From: Bradyrhizobium erythrophlei
Lineage (GTDB): Bacteria > Pseudomonadota > Alphaproteobacteria > Rhizobiales > Xanthobacteraceae
Assembly (NCBI GenBank): GCA_900129675.1
Contig: FSRD01000001.1
Coordinates: 6,313,501-6,377,500, forward strand
Direction: 5' to 3'
Length of the DNA: 64,000 bases
Shown in pieces: positions 45,082-54,800 of the stretch (positions are counted from its first letter, which is position 1; each line of letters begins with the position of its first letter). Both the position numbers and the translations under genes were made by a program. The notes beneath the pieces are model-generated. The model saw only the letters and a list, made by a program, of their open reading frames with translations, ran no database searches and was not told the origin of the DNA.

Positions 45082-45504
45082 ATGAAGGAGGAGGACGCTG
45101 ATTTCGAGCGGTCAAAATCTATCTTGTTTGCCCTATTTTATCGTAGCAAGAAATCGAAGGACATAGACTGGAGGGAGTTGGCCGAGTTTGTGTTGGAACG
45201 GGTGACCACCGACCCTGCGCTCGTGTTTGGCTTCTTGAAACCTAGTGGACTATTGCCGGACCTCTTGGTCTTTTTGGCAACCTTTTGCTCCGTGGATTAT
45301 GTGCTTCGACTGATCGATTTTTGCATACAGAACGTGCCAAAGGAGAATCACGTTCTAACGGCCATGGAAGAGGCGCTTAAAATTATTATCGCAGAACAAA
45401 CTCGTGACTACGATTGGGACGAACCTAGGCGCGATTTCGAGGGAAGCGACTATCAGGCCGCTTCCGCTTTGCTCCGAGAGGTGCGAGCGCTTCACGATCG
45501 ATAG
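45082..45504 (+). CDS. Hypothetical helical protein, AT-richer
   Basis: This is 140 residues. It opens MKEEDADFERSKSILFALFY and continues with WRELAEFVLERVTTDPALVF; it is all-helical in appearance and ends ASALLREVRALHDR. GC content is visibly lower than the neighbours, and codon use differs (many TTT, TTG, AAA), suggesting separate acquisition. An AAGGAGGAGG lies just inside the frame after the ATG rather than before it, so a downstream non-ATG start is possible, though none is obvious. The family is not recognised. Confidence 0.5.
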   Translation: MKEEDADFERSKSILFALFYRSKKSKDIDWRELAEFVLERVTTDPALVFGFLKPSGLLPDLLVFLATFCSVDYVLRLIDFCIQNVPKENHVLTAMEEALKIIIAEQTRDYDWDEPRRDFEGSDYQAASALLREVRALHDR

Positions 45505-46115
45505 GGCGTCTACCCGCATTTCGGGGTTTTGGTCTCGACCAGACGAGTTGATGGTGGTAGCGGCGCGTGGTAGCAATGTCTCGGCAGTTGAGCTGATTTG
45601 TTGTTTTTTCAGTGCCTTCTGGTGGCGACCTTCGTCTCCCCTAGGGAGCGCCACCACCTACACCGCAGCGAACCCGGAAGCGCCCCATCCTGGCTGGCCA
45701 GAACCGCTCTTCCGAGAACATGTCTATCCTTGATTCGGATTTGGGTACCTCGATTTGCCGCTTGCCACCGGAGGCATTTGCGTGGGGGCCTCTGACCAGA
45801 CGAGAACTCGATGAGACCGTTTTCGACGAAGAGCCAATCCAGGAAGACAAATAGCCTATAGCGAACCAAGCCGCGGTCAGGTCACGAACAGCGACAACTG
45901 AACGATGACTACGAGCTTCGCTATGAGGACTAAAGAACAGTAGCTTTCACCATTGCCTGAGCTAATCTTTGAGCGCATGCAACCAAGCGTTGCCGAAATG
46001 TCCGGACGGATTTCGCGCTATGACTGAGATTGTTCAAAAGGGCAGTCGGCTCAAAGACCGCGATTTCATTTGACTGATGAATCCTAGCCTTCAGCCCATT
46101 TTGGGGAGACAAAAT
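45505..46115. other. Gene-poor stretch
   Basis: About 600 bases with no supported gene on either strand. The last 20 bases contain the ribosome-binding site (TTTTGGGGAG) of the next gene. Confidence 0.4.
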
Positions 46116-47441
46116 ATGATCACTTATTCATTGCCCGGCAGTCGCGAGTATCAAGAAGCTCTCTACCCCAATCCGGCCCTTCTCGATCCGGCCGTGAAGC
46201 TCAGGACGTATGAGGATGTTATTGCCCATATGACGGCGAGTTCGCTCGAGCAGGATGGAATCCAGATTCAGGATAAGTCACTCAAAGTGACGACAGGTCC
46301 TGCGGGTCAGTCAGGCTACCGAATAGCTTTTGAGCCATTGCCGCAATTTATTGCGCAGGCCGAGCAATTCGCCGCGATTCATCAAGTCATGCTCGACGAG
46401 AACCATGCGGGGCTCGCGCTCGCCGGGGCCGATGCCTGCCGCAAGACGCCAATCTGGAATCCGATGGCGGGCTACCCGGTGAACGGCAGCGACGGTCCAT
46501 CCGAATGGCTACCCTGCTTGCCGCTAGGCATGCCCTTCGTGACTCATCGGGCTGTCACGCTTCTGCACTATCCCCCGATTGTCGCCTACCGCAGCGCCGA
46601 TTATCTCAACAACAACACCCTCAAGCGCTGGAAGCAACTGCTTATATGCGTCGGAGTTAACGAGCCGGACCGCTATCATGCCATCCTCGACGTCAATCCG
46701 ATTGCAGCGCCCGGGTCGGGCGAAAGCGAATATCCGAACGATTACTTCCCGATCGGCCTGACATCCCAGTTCTTCGATAACGAGCCCGCTGGTCTCAATT
46801 ATGTGCCGGCGATGCTCGAGCTGATGCTCAATCCACCCGCCAACGCGGCCAACCTGTACACACTGCCTCTTTTGATCTGCGGGTCCCCGCTGTACGATCC
46901 GCAGGCACCAGGCTGGTTTCGGACGCGGTATAAGGATCAACTGCCAAAGGACAAACATGGCTCACCGGTTGCCGATGTCCTGACGGCGGGATTTGTGAAG
47001 ATCCGGCCGGACAGTACCAAACGCACGCCCTACATGATCGCCAATCATATGGTGGCGGCTGGCGTAACCGGCCGCTGCACCGACGATCCCACCAGAATGC
47101 CCAATATTCAGAAATACGAAGCGCAGGATTTGGTCGCCGTTACATTTCTGCAGTTGGTGGCCGCTGGGACGGATCCGGCCAAGGCCAAGGAGCTGGCGTG
47201 CTTGCGCTGGTTTGGCCGAGCGGACAGCGAGGGCGCCCCCAACCCGTCCAAGCCCGACGACCAGCTGACCCTTTGCGCCATGGCGCAGATGGACCTGTGC
47301 TTCGATCAGAAGAAGCGGGCACCGATGTTCACCTTCGAGCAGGCAAAGGCTCGCTGCTCCCAGATGAATTATCCCAGCTATTCCCCTTGCTTCGGTTGCG
47401 GGGATTTGCCTCCACTGCCGAAGGCGCCAAGCACGATCTAG
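46116..47441 (+). CDS. Hypothetical protein, 441 residues, Cys-rich C-terminus
   Basis: The start at 46116 has GGGGAG eight bases upstream; an upstream in-frame ATG at 46077 lacks one. The protein opens MITYSLPGSREYQEALYPNP. It has no signal peptide or membrane segment. The middle is rich in Pro/Tyr/Asn (SEYPNDYFPIGLTSQFFDNE), and the last 60 residues hold cysteines (CAMAQMDLCFDQ, CSQMNYPSYSPCFGCG) that may bind metal. I do not recognise the family. It converges on the phosphoesterase gene at 47614. A rhizobial dispersed repeat supplies the region of its stop codon (the TAG of TCTAGAGCATGATC). Confidence 0.7.
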   Translation: MITYSLPGSREYQEALYPNPALLDPAVKLRTYEDVIAHMTASSLEQDGIQIQDKSLKVTTGPAGQSGYRIAFEPLPQFIAQAEQFAAIHQVMLDENHAGLALAGADACRKTPIWNPMAGYPVNGSDGPSEWLPCLPLGMPFVTHRAVTLLHYPPIVAYRSADYLNNNTLKRWKQLLICVGVNEPDRYHAILDVNPIAAPGSGESEYPNDYFPIGLTSQFFDNEPAGLNYVPAMLELMLNPPANAANLYTLPLLICGSPLYDPQAPGWFRTRYKDQLPKDKHGSPVADVLTAGFVKIRPDSTKRTPYMIANHMVAAGVTGRCTDDPTRMPNIQKYEAQDLVAVTFLQLVAAGTDPAKAKELACLRWFGRADSEGAPNPSKPDDQLTLCAMAQMDLCFDQKKRAPMFTFEQAKARCSQMNYPSYSPCFGCGDLPPLPKAPSTI

Positions 47442-47520
47442 AGCATGATCCGGAAGGTGGAGCCCGATTTGCTCTCAGGACCAATGTGAAGCGCTTGAAC
47501 AAACAGATGAGATCATGATC
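47438..47520. repeat. Rhizobial TCTAGAGCATGATCC intergenic repeat
   Basis: It starts TCTAGAGCATGATCCGGAAG and ends GAGATCATGATC, with internal CTCTCAGGACCAATGTGAAG. I recognise this as a degenerate member of a long-known type of palindromic element scattered between genes in Bradyrhizobium and relatives, usually with GAGCATGATC/GATCATGCTC ends. It lies between two convergent genes and may act as a terminator-like structure. Confidence 0.6.
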
Positions 47521-47613
47521 CGCCTCAATTTACCGCGATCATGATACTGGAGCCTGATGTTCGAATTCATCAAACGGACCTGAGCCTGCGCCGGAAATAC
47601 CGGAGCAGGCCTG

Positions 47614-50088
47614 CTACGCCAATCGCTTCGCCAACCCTATCAACTTGCTTTGGATGCTCGTGGTATTCATGGATTGATGCAGGATTTCATTGGCCACGCT
47701 CGCCATCTCGTGGGGGCTCAACTTTCCTTGGCCGAGCGCCGCCACGATGCGCGGAACCATCAGATGGTCAAGATCGCTCACCCGGGCGCGGGGCCGGTCC
47801 TCGCCGCTACGGGGGAAATCCTTGTCATAAGGAGGCACCAAGGAGGGCACTGTCTCGCGCGGAACCTTCCGCTGAAAGACTCCTTCGAAAGTCGGAGCGT
47901 GATGCGTTCGGTCGCCGAGACACCACCGCGCCTTGGGTACGCCGTACCAGTTCAGCAGGGTGGCGAGAATGGAGGTGGAGTCATAGTCCACCGGACCCGG
48001 TGAGCGGAATACCGTCCGCTCTTCGATCAGTGGGGAGATCAGAATCGTCGGGACCCGGACGCCCATCATGTCGTATTGGAAGCCGTCATTTACGTCATTG
48101 GCCCAAGGCTTTTCGGCATATGGCGGAGGGACATGATCGAAGAGTCCGCCATGCTCGTCGAAAGTGATGATGAACAGCGTTTCGTTCCAGGCGGGGCCGG
48201 CTTTGAGTGCCTCGTAGAGTTCGTTCAAGGCGCGCTCGCCCAGAACCGGGTCCGCCCCAGGGTGGTACGAGGTCGTGCCCGGTCCGCCGATCCAGACGGG
48301 TTCGATAAAACTGAATCGCGGCAGCTTTCCTGCGCGGGCGTCCTTCTTGAATTGTCCGACATTGTCGATGAACGGCTCGGTAGCAATCTGGCCCCCCGAT
48401 GACAAGATCTGTAAAGCAATCCCGCTTTGGCTTGTCGCTTTTTCGATTGCGTCGTCGACCGACGGGATCTGTCCTTCCAGGAACAGATGGTAGGTGTGCA
48501 CGAAGTTCATCCACTCGATGGAATTGTAGATCTTCCAGTCCTTGAAGCCGTTGGTCCACAGCATTTTCCAGATCGAGGGGCGATGGGGATTGTAAGGCCA
48601 GTAGGTATATTGCGCGCCATTCTGGAAATTGTTCAGTTGGCCTAGCGCCGAGCCGGTAAAAGCGAAGGCGCGATTGGGGTCGGTGGCGCTGGGCATCGAG
48701 GAGAACCAGGCGTCGGAAATGGCGAAGCCGCGGGCGAGACCATTCAGAATCGGAAGTTGTTCAGGAGTATAGGTCGCCATCACGGTGTGAACGCCGTTGT
48801 TCCAGACAAAACCTCCCATCTCGGGCTTCGCGCGTTCGGCATAGCCGTGCTGCTGGCCGTAAAAGTACTGGCGCATGACGTCGGACTTGTCGTGATAGGG
48901 ATCGTCGGTCAGGAAATCGAGGCTCCAATCCTCGCTGAGCTTCCCGTCCTTGTATTTGTTCAAGAAGACTTTCTCCGGAACCCTGCGCTGATCTGAAGGT
49001 GGGGCAGAACCGGGATCCAGGTTGAACATGTTCAGGCTCGCGCCATCGAACGGGCCGCTTCGGCCGACGAAATTGATGTTCTTTTCCTGTTTTTCGTAGA
49101 GCCAGCCGCAAACATGATCGAACGAGCGGTTCTCCAGCATCAAGTAGACCACATGCTTAATCCTGGTGCGCATGAAGTCGATCGTGCCCGGCACGTCGCT
49201 GCGGGCCGGATCGATCGGTTGCAACGATTGGATGCCGGTGAGCGTGGTGTTGGCATCGAAACCCTGCGGTAACCGGCCTTGGCGCACGGGTCCGACCAAG
49301 GGGTCCGCGCTCTTGGGGTCAAAGCGCCAGATCCAGTACTGGCCCGTTGCGGCGACGTAATCGAAAATGTGTTCGCCGAGGCCCGTGAGCCTGTGAGAGG
49401 CATCGATATGCGGCCAATGGCCGTGCTGGACCGCAGGTTGCACCAGCGGGCTGTCGGCCTGCGGGTCGAAGCTCCAGAGCCAGTACTGACCGGAATCAGC
49501 CAATCGATCGAGCACGTAATTGCCCAGCGGAATCAGTTCGTGCCGGACGTCGATCGTGTCGAAGGAGCCTTGCGGGGTGTAAGCTGCCGGGAGGGGATCC
49601 CAATCGTCGTTGCTGAGAAGGTTGGGGTCGAAATTCCAGAGCTGGAACGTGCCGCGGCCGGTCGTCGGGATGACGTTGAGCATGAACCCGCCCATCGGCA
49701 GGAGCATCAATATTTCTCCCGTGTCGAAGCTTTCATTCGCACCCTGCGGATTGCCGAAATCGATGCGATAGGACCAGAATTTTTTCTTGGGCCAGAGCCC
49801 CCGCCGCACCACTTTGCCTGCCAGCGGATCCTGGCTCGCCGGATTGAATTCGAACAGCCGGTACGGGAAGCAGGGTTCGTATTCTTGCAGTGTCACCGGT
49901 CCCCACTCGAAGAGATAGCGGCCGATCGGGGCAATCTGGTGCGTTCGGTCGATCTTTACCCCCGCTGCCAGGGATATCGACTTCAGGAGAGTCTCGCTCT
50001 CCCAATCGACCTGCCACAGGCCATATTCGTCACAGTCATTTCGGCGACTGATCAGGAAGTCGCAACCCAAAGGTCCTGTGTCGGCCAT
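47614..50088 (-). CDS. Phospholipase C/phosphoesterase-family protein with repeat-bearing N-terminus
   Basis: This is 824 residues from ATG 50088 (an in-frame Met at 50118 lacks a ribosome site). The catalytic domain starts near 308: KHVVYLMLENRSFDHVCGWL gives the ENRSFDH metal/nucleophile motif, then SDAWFSSMPSATDPNRAFAF, and the second metal motif in ITFDEHGGLFDHVPPP. It would hydrolyse phosphate esters such as phospholipids. Residues ~60-280 contain a repeated pattern, YWLWSFDPQADSPLVQPAVQ followed by GHWP, and YWIWRFDPKSADPLVGPVRQ followed by GRLP, plus weaker copies. This suggests a beta-rich binding module. No signal peptide is seen, unusual for the family. Divergent from the cluster at 50241. 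Confidence 0.8.
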   Translation of the reverse strand: MADTGPLGCDFLISRRNDCDEYGLWQVDWESETLLKSISLAAGVKIDRTHQIAPIGRYLFEWGPVTLQEYEPCFPYRLFEFNPASQDPLAGKVVRRGLWPKKKFWSYRIDFGNPQGANESFDTGEILMLLPMGGFMLNVIPTTGRGTFQLWNFDPNLLSNDDWDPLPAAYTPQGSFDTIDVRHELIPLGNYVLDRLADSGQYWLWSFDPQADSPLVQPAVQHGHWPHIDASHRLTGLGEHIFDYVAATGQYWIWRFDPKSADPLVGPVRQGRLPQGFDANTTLTGIQSLQPIDPARSDVPGTIDFMRTRIKHVVYLMLENRSFDHVCGWLYEKQEKNINFVGRSGPFDGASLNMFNLDPGSAPPSDQRRVPEKVFLNKYKDGKLSEDWSLDFLTDDPYHDKSDVMRQYFYGQQHGYAERAKPEMGGFVWNNGVHTVMATYTPEQLPILNGLARGFAISDAWFSSMPSATDPNRAFAFTGSALGQLNNFQNGAQYTYWPYNPHRPSIWKMLWTNGFKDWKIYNSIEWMNFVHTYHLFLEGQIPSVDDAIEKATSQSGIALQILSSGGQIATEPFIDNVGQFKKDARAGKLPRFSFIEPVWIGGPGTTSYHPGADPVLGERALNELYEALKAGPAWNETLFIITFDEHGGLFDHVPPPYAEKPWANDVNDGFQYDMMGVRVPTILISPLIEERTVFRSPGPVDYDSTSILATLLNWYGVPKARWCLGDRTHHAPTFEGVFQRKVPRETVPSLVPPYDKDFPRSGEDRPRARVSDLDHLMVPRIVAALGQGKLSPHEMASVANEILHQSMNTTSIQSKLIGLAKRLA

Positions 50089-50160
50089 CTCGTCGTCCCC
50101 CCGTGCCCGCAGTCGCAACGAACGGCAGCTCTGTCCGGCCGGCGTTACGATAACTTCAGT

Positions 50161-50190
50161 TTGTAATATTGGTCGCCTTCATCGTATAAT
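50161..50190 (+). promoter_or_regulatory. Candidate promoter for the cyclotransferase-MBL-cyclase cluster
   Basis: TTGTAA and TATAAT are separated by 18 bases, a good sigma-70-like arrangement. Transcription would begin near 50197, about 44 bases before the GTG start at 50241. Confidence 0.5.
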
Positions 50191-50240
50191 AGCAACCATT
50201 GAATTCAGGCTGCGGTCACGCCGCCGATCACGAGGGCAGG

Positions 50241-51080
50241 GTGTTCTGGTATTTCGGCTACGGATCAAACATGGACTTGCAGTCGCTGCGTGCCAAAGGG
50301 GTCGTACCTCGGATCTCTGAGCGGGCCGTGCTGCGGGGGTGGCGGCTGAGGTTCAACGTCCGGCACTTCTTCCGGCACGAAGGCGGCGTCGGCAACATCG
50401 AGCCGTCAAACAATCCTATCGATCTCGTGTGGGGTGTCCTGCATCTTTGTGACGACAATCATCTGGTCCACCTCGATGCGGCGGAGGCCTTTGGTCACGG
50501 ATACGATCGCATCCTGGTGGAGGTCGACACCGCCCGTCAGGGTTCCCGCAAGGCCACGACCTATGTCGGCATGCCCTCGTTTCTCGATGAATCCTGTCGT
50601 CCAACGCAGCGCTATCTGAACATCGTGCTCCAAGGCGCCGTCAAGGCGGGGATCGACCCTTCCTATGTGGAGCAGTTGCGGCGGTATCCGCTACATCTCA
50701 AAAAACCCGTTGCGCCATTTGCGTATCCAAAGGGGGATTTCCCGACCTTCACCGCCAGGACGCTGGCGGAGCGGCCTCTCTATACGGCGCTCGCGTGCGC
50801 CGTTTTCGACATGTCCGGCGCTCGATCGCAGCACGAATTCCTCAAGTCCTTGTTCGGCGGCAAGGATATGACCTTGTTTCACTTGCAGCGGCTCGACCAG
50901 TCTGACGGCACCGAGACCCTGGAAGACATCAAACACAATCGTCTGACGCCTGCACAAAAGCTGTACCTGGATGAGTATCTGCACGAATATATGATGGAAT
51001 ATGTTTACGTAGGGCGGTTCTGTTATGGTTCGCCGTCCGCCGCCGGTGATGGCGGCGCGTCACAATTGGCAAGCAATTAA
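50241..51080 (+). CDS. Gamma-glutamylcyclotransferase-like protein
   Basis: This is 279 residues from GTG 50241. The frame is open to a TTG at 50199, but that codon would sit almost at the predicted transcript start, and family proteins begin at the FGYGSNM motif, here WYFGYGSNMDLQSLRAKG. The loop binding the glutamyl substrate follows, and DAAEAFGHGYDRILVEVD carries the expected acidic residue region. A C-terminal extension of about 120 residues (TFTARTLAERPLYTALACAV onward) exceeds the usual small AIG2-like fold. It is the first gene of a plus-strand cluster; the MBL-like gene begins 36 bp after it. The true substrate is uncertain. Confidence 0.75.
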   Translation: MFWYFGYGSNMDLQSLRAKGVVPRISERAVLRGWRLRFNVRHFFRHEGGVGNIEPSNNPIDLVWGVLHLCDDNHLVHLDAAEAFGHGYDRILVEVDTARQGSRKATTYVGMPSFLDESCRPTQRYLNIVLQGAVKAGIDPSYVEQLRRYPLHLKKPVAPFAYPKGDFPTFTARTLAERPLYTALACAVFDMSGARSQHEFLKSLFGGKDMTLFHLQRLDQSDGTETLEDIKHNRLTPAQKLYLDEYLHEYMMEYVYVGRFCYGSPSAAGDGGASQLASN

Positions 51081-51116
51081 GCAATTAATTTGTCTATTTG
51101 AAATCTGGAGAGCTCC

Positions 51117-51833
51117 ATGGACCAACTGCCGCCCGCCTTGCCGCACGGCGAGATATCCGAAGTCTTTGCCGACGTGTTCTTCGTTTCCGGTGCGATGAAG
51201 ACGGTCCTGATGGGCGCGAACTGGCATTTCAGCCGCAACATGACCATCGTTCGCGACGGCGGACAGCTCACGCTGATCAATTCCGTCCGCCTGGATGATG
51301 CTGGGCTGGCGAAGCTCGACTCGCTGGGTCGGGTCGCCAACGTGGTCAAGATCGGTTCGCTGCACGGTCGGGACGATGCCTTCTACAAGCAGCGTTACGG
51401 CGCGACTTTCTGGGCGCTCCCGGGAATGCAGCATGAAAACGGATTGAAAGCGGACAAGGAACTGCGGCCCGGCGGAGACATGCCGGTTTCAGGCTGCAAC
51501 GTGTTTACCTTCCGTACCAGCAAGCTGCCGGAGTGTATCCTTCGCCTCGATCGGGAAGGCGGCATTCTCATTGCGTGCGACTCGCTTCAGAACTGGCTCG
51601 CGCCCGACGAATTTTTCTCCGACGAGTCGCGAAAGACGATGACCGAGATGAACTTCTTCCAGGCCGCCAATCTGGGGCCCGTCTGGATGCAGGTGAACGA
51701 ACCGAAAGGCGAGGATTTCGCGGCCCTCAAGGCCGAGCCTTTTCGCCATGTGTTGTGCGGTCATGGAGCGCCGCTCAAGGATACGGCCAAGGAGGCCTTC
51801 ACAGATCGCTTCCAGGCCGTATTCGGGGTCTAG
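51117..51833 (+). CDS. Metallo-beta-lactamase-fold-like protein (DUF4336-type)
   Basis: This is 238 residues. It begins MDQLPPALPHGEISEVFADV, followed by strands (MTIVRDGGQLTLINSVRLDD) and VANVVKIGSLHGRDDAFYKQ. The end reads FRHVLCGHGAPLKDTAKEAF. The fold and the final GHGxPL match metallo-beta-lactamase-like proteins, but the HxHxDH metal motif is replaced by GSLHGRDD, so metal binding is partial at best. It was chosen as a start because CTGGAGAGCTCC precedes ATG. It sits between the cyclotransferase-like gene and the cyclase gene (33 bp spacing) and is probably co-transcribed. The role is unknown. Confidence 0.7.
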   Translation: MDQLPPALPHGEISEVFADVFFVSGAMKTVLMGANWHFSRNMTIVRDGGQLTLINSVRLDDAGLAKLDSLGRVANVVKIGSLHGRDDAFYKQRYGATFWALPGMQHENGLKADKELRPGGDMPVSGCNVFTFRTSKLPECILRLDREGGILIACDSLQNWLAPDEFFSDESRKTMTEMNFFQAANLGPVWMQVNEPKGEDFAALKAEPFRHVLCGHGAPLKDTAKEAFTDRFQAVFGV

Positions 51834-51866
51834 ACAGCCTTGCTATAAGCTTGGCGATGGCAGGAC

Positions 51867-54800
51867 ATGATACCTGGCTATGAGATAGGAAAGACGATCC
51901 ATCGCTCGACCTATCGGTCGATCTATCAAGCCGTACGCCTGAGGGATGGCGCCCCTGTCGCCATCAAGACGCTCCACGCGGAGTATCCCAGCCGCCAGCA
52001 TGTGGCGCAACTGCGTCGCGAATTCCGCATCCTGGATCAGCTACGGCCCGTCGAGCCGGTCATTCAGGCCTATGCGATCGAATCTTACGGCAACGGTAAT
52101 GCGGCATTGGTGCTCGAATCGTTCGGCCGCTCGCTCGCCGACCGGTTGACGGCCGAGGCCGATCGCAAGTTGCCGCTGCCGCGCTTCTTCTCGATCGCAA
52201 TCGGACTGGCGAAGGCGCTCGCCGAGGTGCACGCGCACGATCTGGTCTACAAGAATGTTGAACCGCGCAGCGTGCTGCTGGACGATACGGGTGCACTCCG
52301 CTTGATCGACTTCAGTATGGCTTCGGAGCTGTCGCAAGAGCTGCAGACCTATGCCCTGTCGAAGCAGGTGGAAGGGGCGCTCCCCTATATGGCGCCGGAG
52401 CAAACCGGCCGGATGAATCGTGACGTCGATTATCGGTCGGACTACTATTCGCTGGGAGTGACGTTGTTCCAGTTGCTCACGGGCAGGCTGCCGTTCAACG
52501 CTGAATCGGTCCTTGAATGGGTCCACAACCACATCAGCAAGCAGCCCCCCTCGCCCAGTGATATCGACAAGGAGATACCCGAGGTCCTTTCGAGGATCGT
52601 GCTCAAGCTGATGGCGAAGAACGCAGAGGAGCGCTACCAGAGCAGCTACGGGCTGATCGAGGATCTCAGCCGCTCCGAGCGCGAACTCGTGCAGAGCGGC
52701 TCGATCCGGCTGTTCGATCTCGGACGTCGCGATGTATCCCGGACGTTTCAGATGCCGCAACGCCTGTACGGGCGCGAAGCCGAACTCGCGGCGCTGCTGG
52801 CGGTGTTCGAACGCGCGGCTGCCGGCGCCGCCGAGTTCTGCATGGTGTCGGGGCATTCCGGCATCGGCAAGTCGGCCCTGGTCAACGAGCTCAGCAAAAC
52901 TCTTGTCCGGCACAGAGGCTATTTGATCCAGGGCAAATTCGACCAATTTCAGCGTGGAACGCCCTATTCGGCGGTGGCGGTGGCGTTCCGCAGCCTGGTT
53001 CGCCAGTTACTCGTGGAATCAGATGAGCGGCAGGAGGCGCTGCGCCAGAAACTTCAGGCCTCCGTCGGGGCAAACGGTCGAATTCTGCTCGAGCTTATTC
53101 CGGAACTCCAGTTAATCATCGGCGCCCAGCCCGCCGTATCCGAATTGCCGCCGGCCGAGGCGCAAAACAGGTTTCAACTGGTGTTTCTGAGCTTCGTCAG
53201 GGCCATCACCGAGGAACAGCCGCTCGTCATCTTTTTCGACGATCTGCAATTCGGCGATTCCTCGACGCTCAACCTCATTCGCTGGCTGGCGGCGGCCCGT
53301 GATCTCAAGCATCTGCTGGTCATCGGCGCCTATCGCAGCAACGAGGTGGATGTCGGTCATCCGCTTCGACTGGCCCTGAACGAAATCGAGCAGAGCCACG
53401 GCGTTCACGATCTGCTGTTGCACCCGCTCGAGCTCGATGCGACCGAGCAGCTCGTGGCCGATGTGCTCCACACCGACCGCGCGTCCTGCCGGGATCTTGC
53501 GCTCCTGCTCCATGAGAAGGCCGAAGGCAACCCGTTCTTTCTCACCGAAATGCTCAAGACGCTCGAACAGGCCCGCGTCATCGTCTTTGTGCCCGACGCG
53601 GGCCGCTGGCGATGGGACATCGAGGCGGCACGGCGCAGTGAACTCGGAGGTAACGTCGTCCACTTCGTCGTTGCGAACCTGCGCAAGCTTCCGCGACCGA
53701 CGCAGCAGGTGCTGCAACTGGCTGCCTGCATCGGCAATTCCTTCGATTTGAGAACGCTGTCGATCATCTATGAGAGGTCGCTTGACGAGACTGCCGAGGA
53801 CCTGCTGCCTGCCTTGCGACGGCATATCGTCATTCCACTCAACGACGATTACAAGCTCGTCGGCAAGGTGGGCGCCGGCGGCCCTGCGCGCCATGTGGAC
53901 GACGAGAGCCCTAATCCACTGTATCGCTTCCAGCACGACCGGATCCAGCAGGCCGGCTACGCCCTGATCGATGCCGCACGGAAACAGGCGGTGCACCTGT
54001 CGATCGGACGCCTCATTCAAAGACACGCCACGGCAGCCGAACGCGAGGAACGCCTTATCGAGATCGTCGGTCATCTGAACGAGGGTCGGCTCCTCATCAC
54101 GGATCCGGATGAATTGCGTGCGCTGGCGCGGCTCAATCTGGCGGCGGGCCGGCGTGCGCAACGGTCGTCAGCCCACGAGGCGGCACTGGCCTATCTTGGC
54201 ATAGGGCAGGAGCTTCTGCCGCCCGAGCCGTGGACCGCCGACTATGAACTCACGATGGAGCTCGCCGCGGAGTATCAGCAGGGCGCCTATCTGACGGCGC
54301 GCTACGATGAGGCTGAGATATGGATGGAGCGGATGCTTGAGCAGGCCCGGACTGACCTCGAGAAAGCCGAGATACTGTCAACGAGGACACGCCAGTATTC
54401 CACCACCGGCAAAATGGAAGGTTCGATCCAGGCGGCCATTATGGGCCTGTCGATGCTCGGGATCAGGATCACGGAAAATCCGGGGCCAGCGGCAATCGGG
54501 CGGGAGAGAGCCGCGGTTAAGCGTAACCTGGCCGGCAGGAAAATTGCCGATCTGGTCGCCGCGCCGCCGATGGCGGACAGAACTCGGCTGCTTGCCGTCA
54601 GGCTGCTGATGGAGATCTTTCCCGCGGCATTCCTCTCAGGCAGCGGCAATCTGTTTCCTTTCCTCGTGCTCAAATCGGTCAATCTCTCATTGCGCTATGG
54701 CAACAGTCCGGAATCCGCCTTCGCCTATGCAGCCTACGGCATGCTCCTGTGTGGCGCGCTGGATGATCCCGCGACCGGATATGAATTCGGCAAGCTCGCC

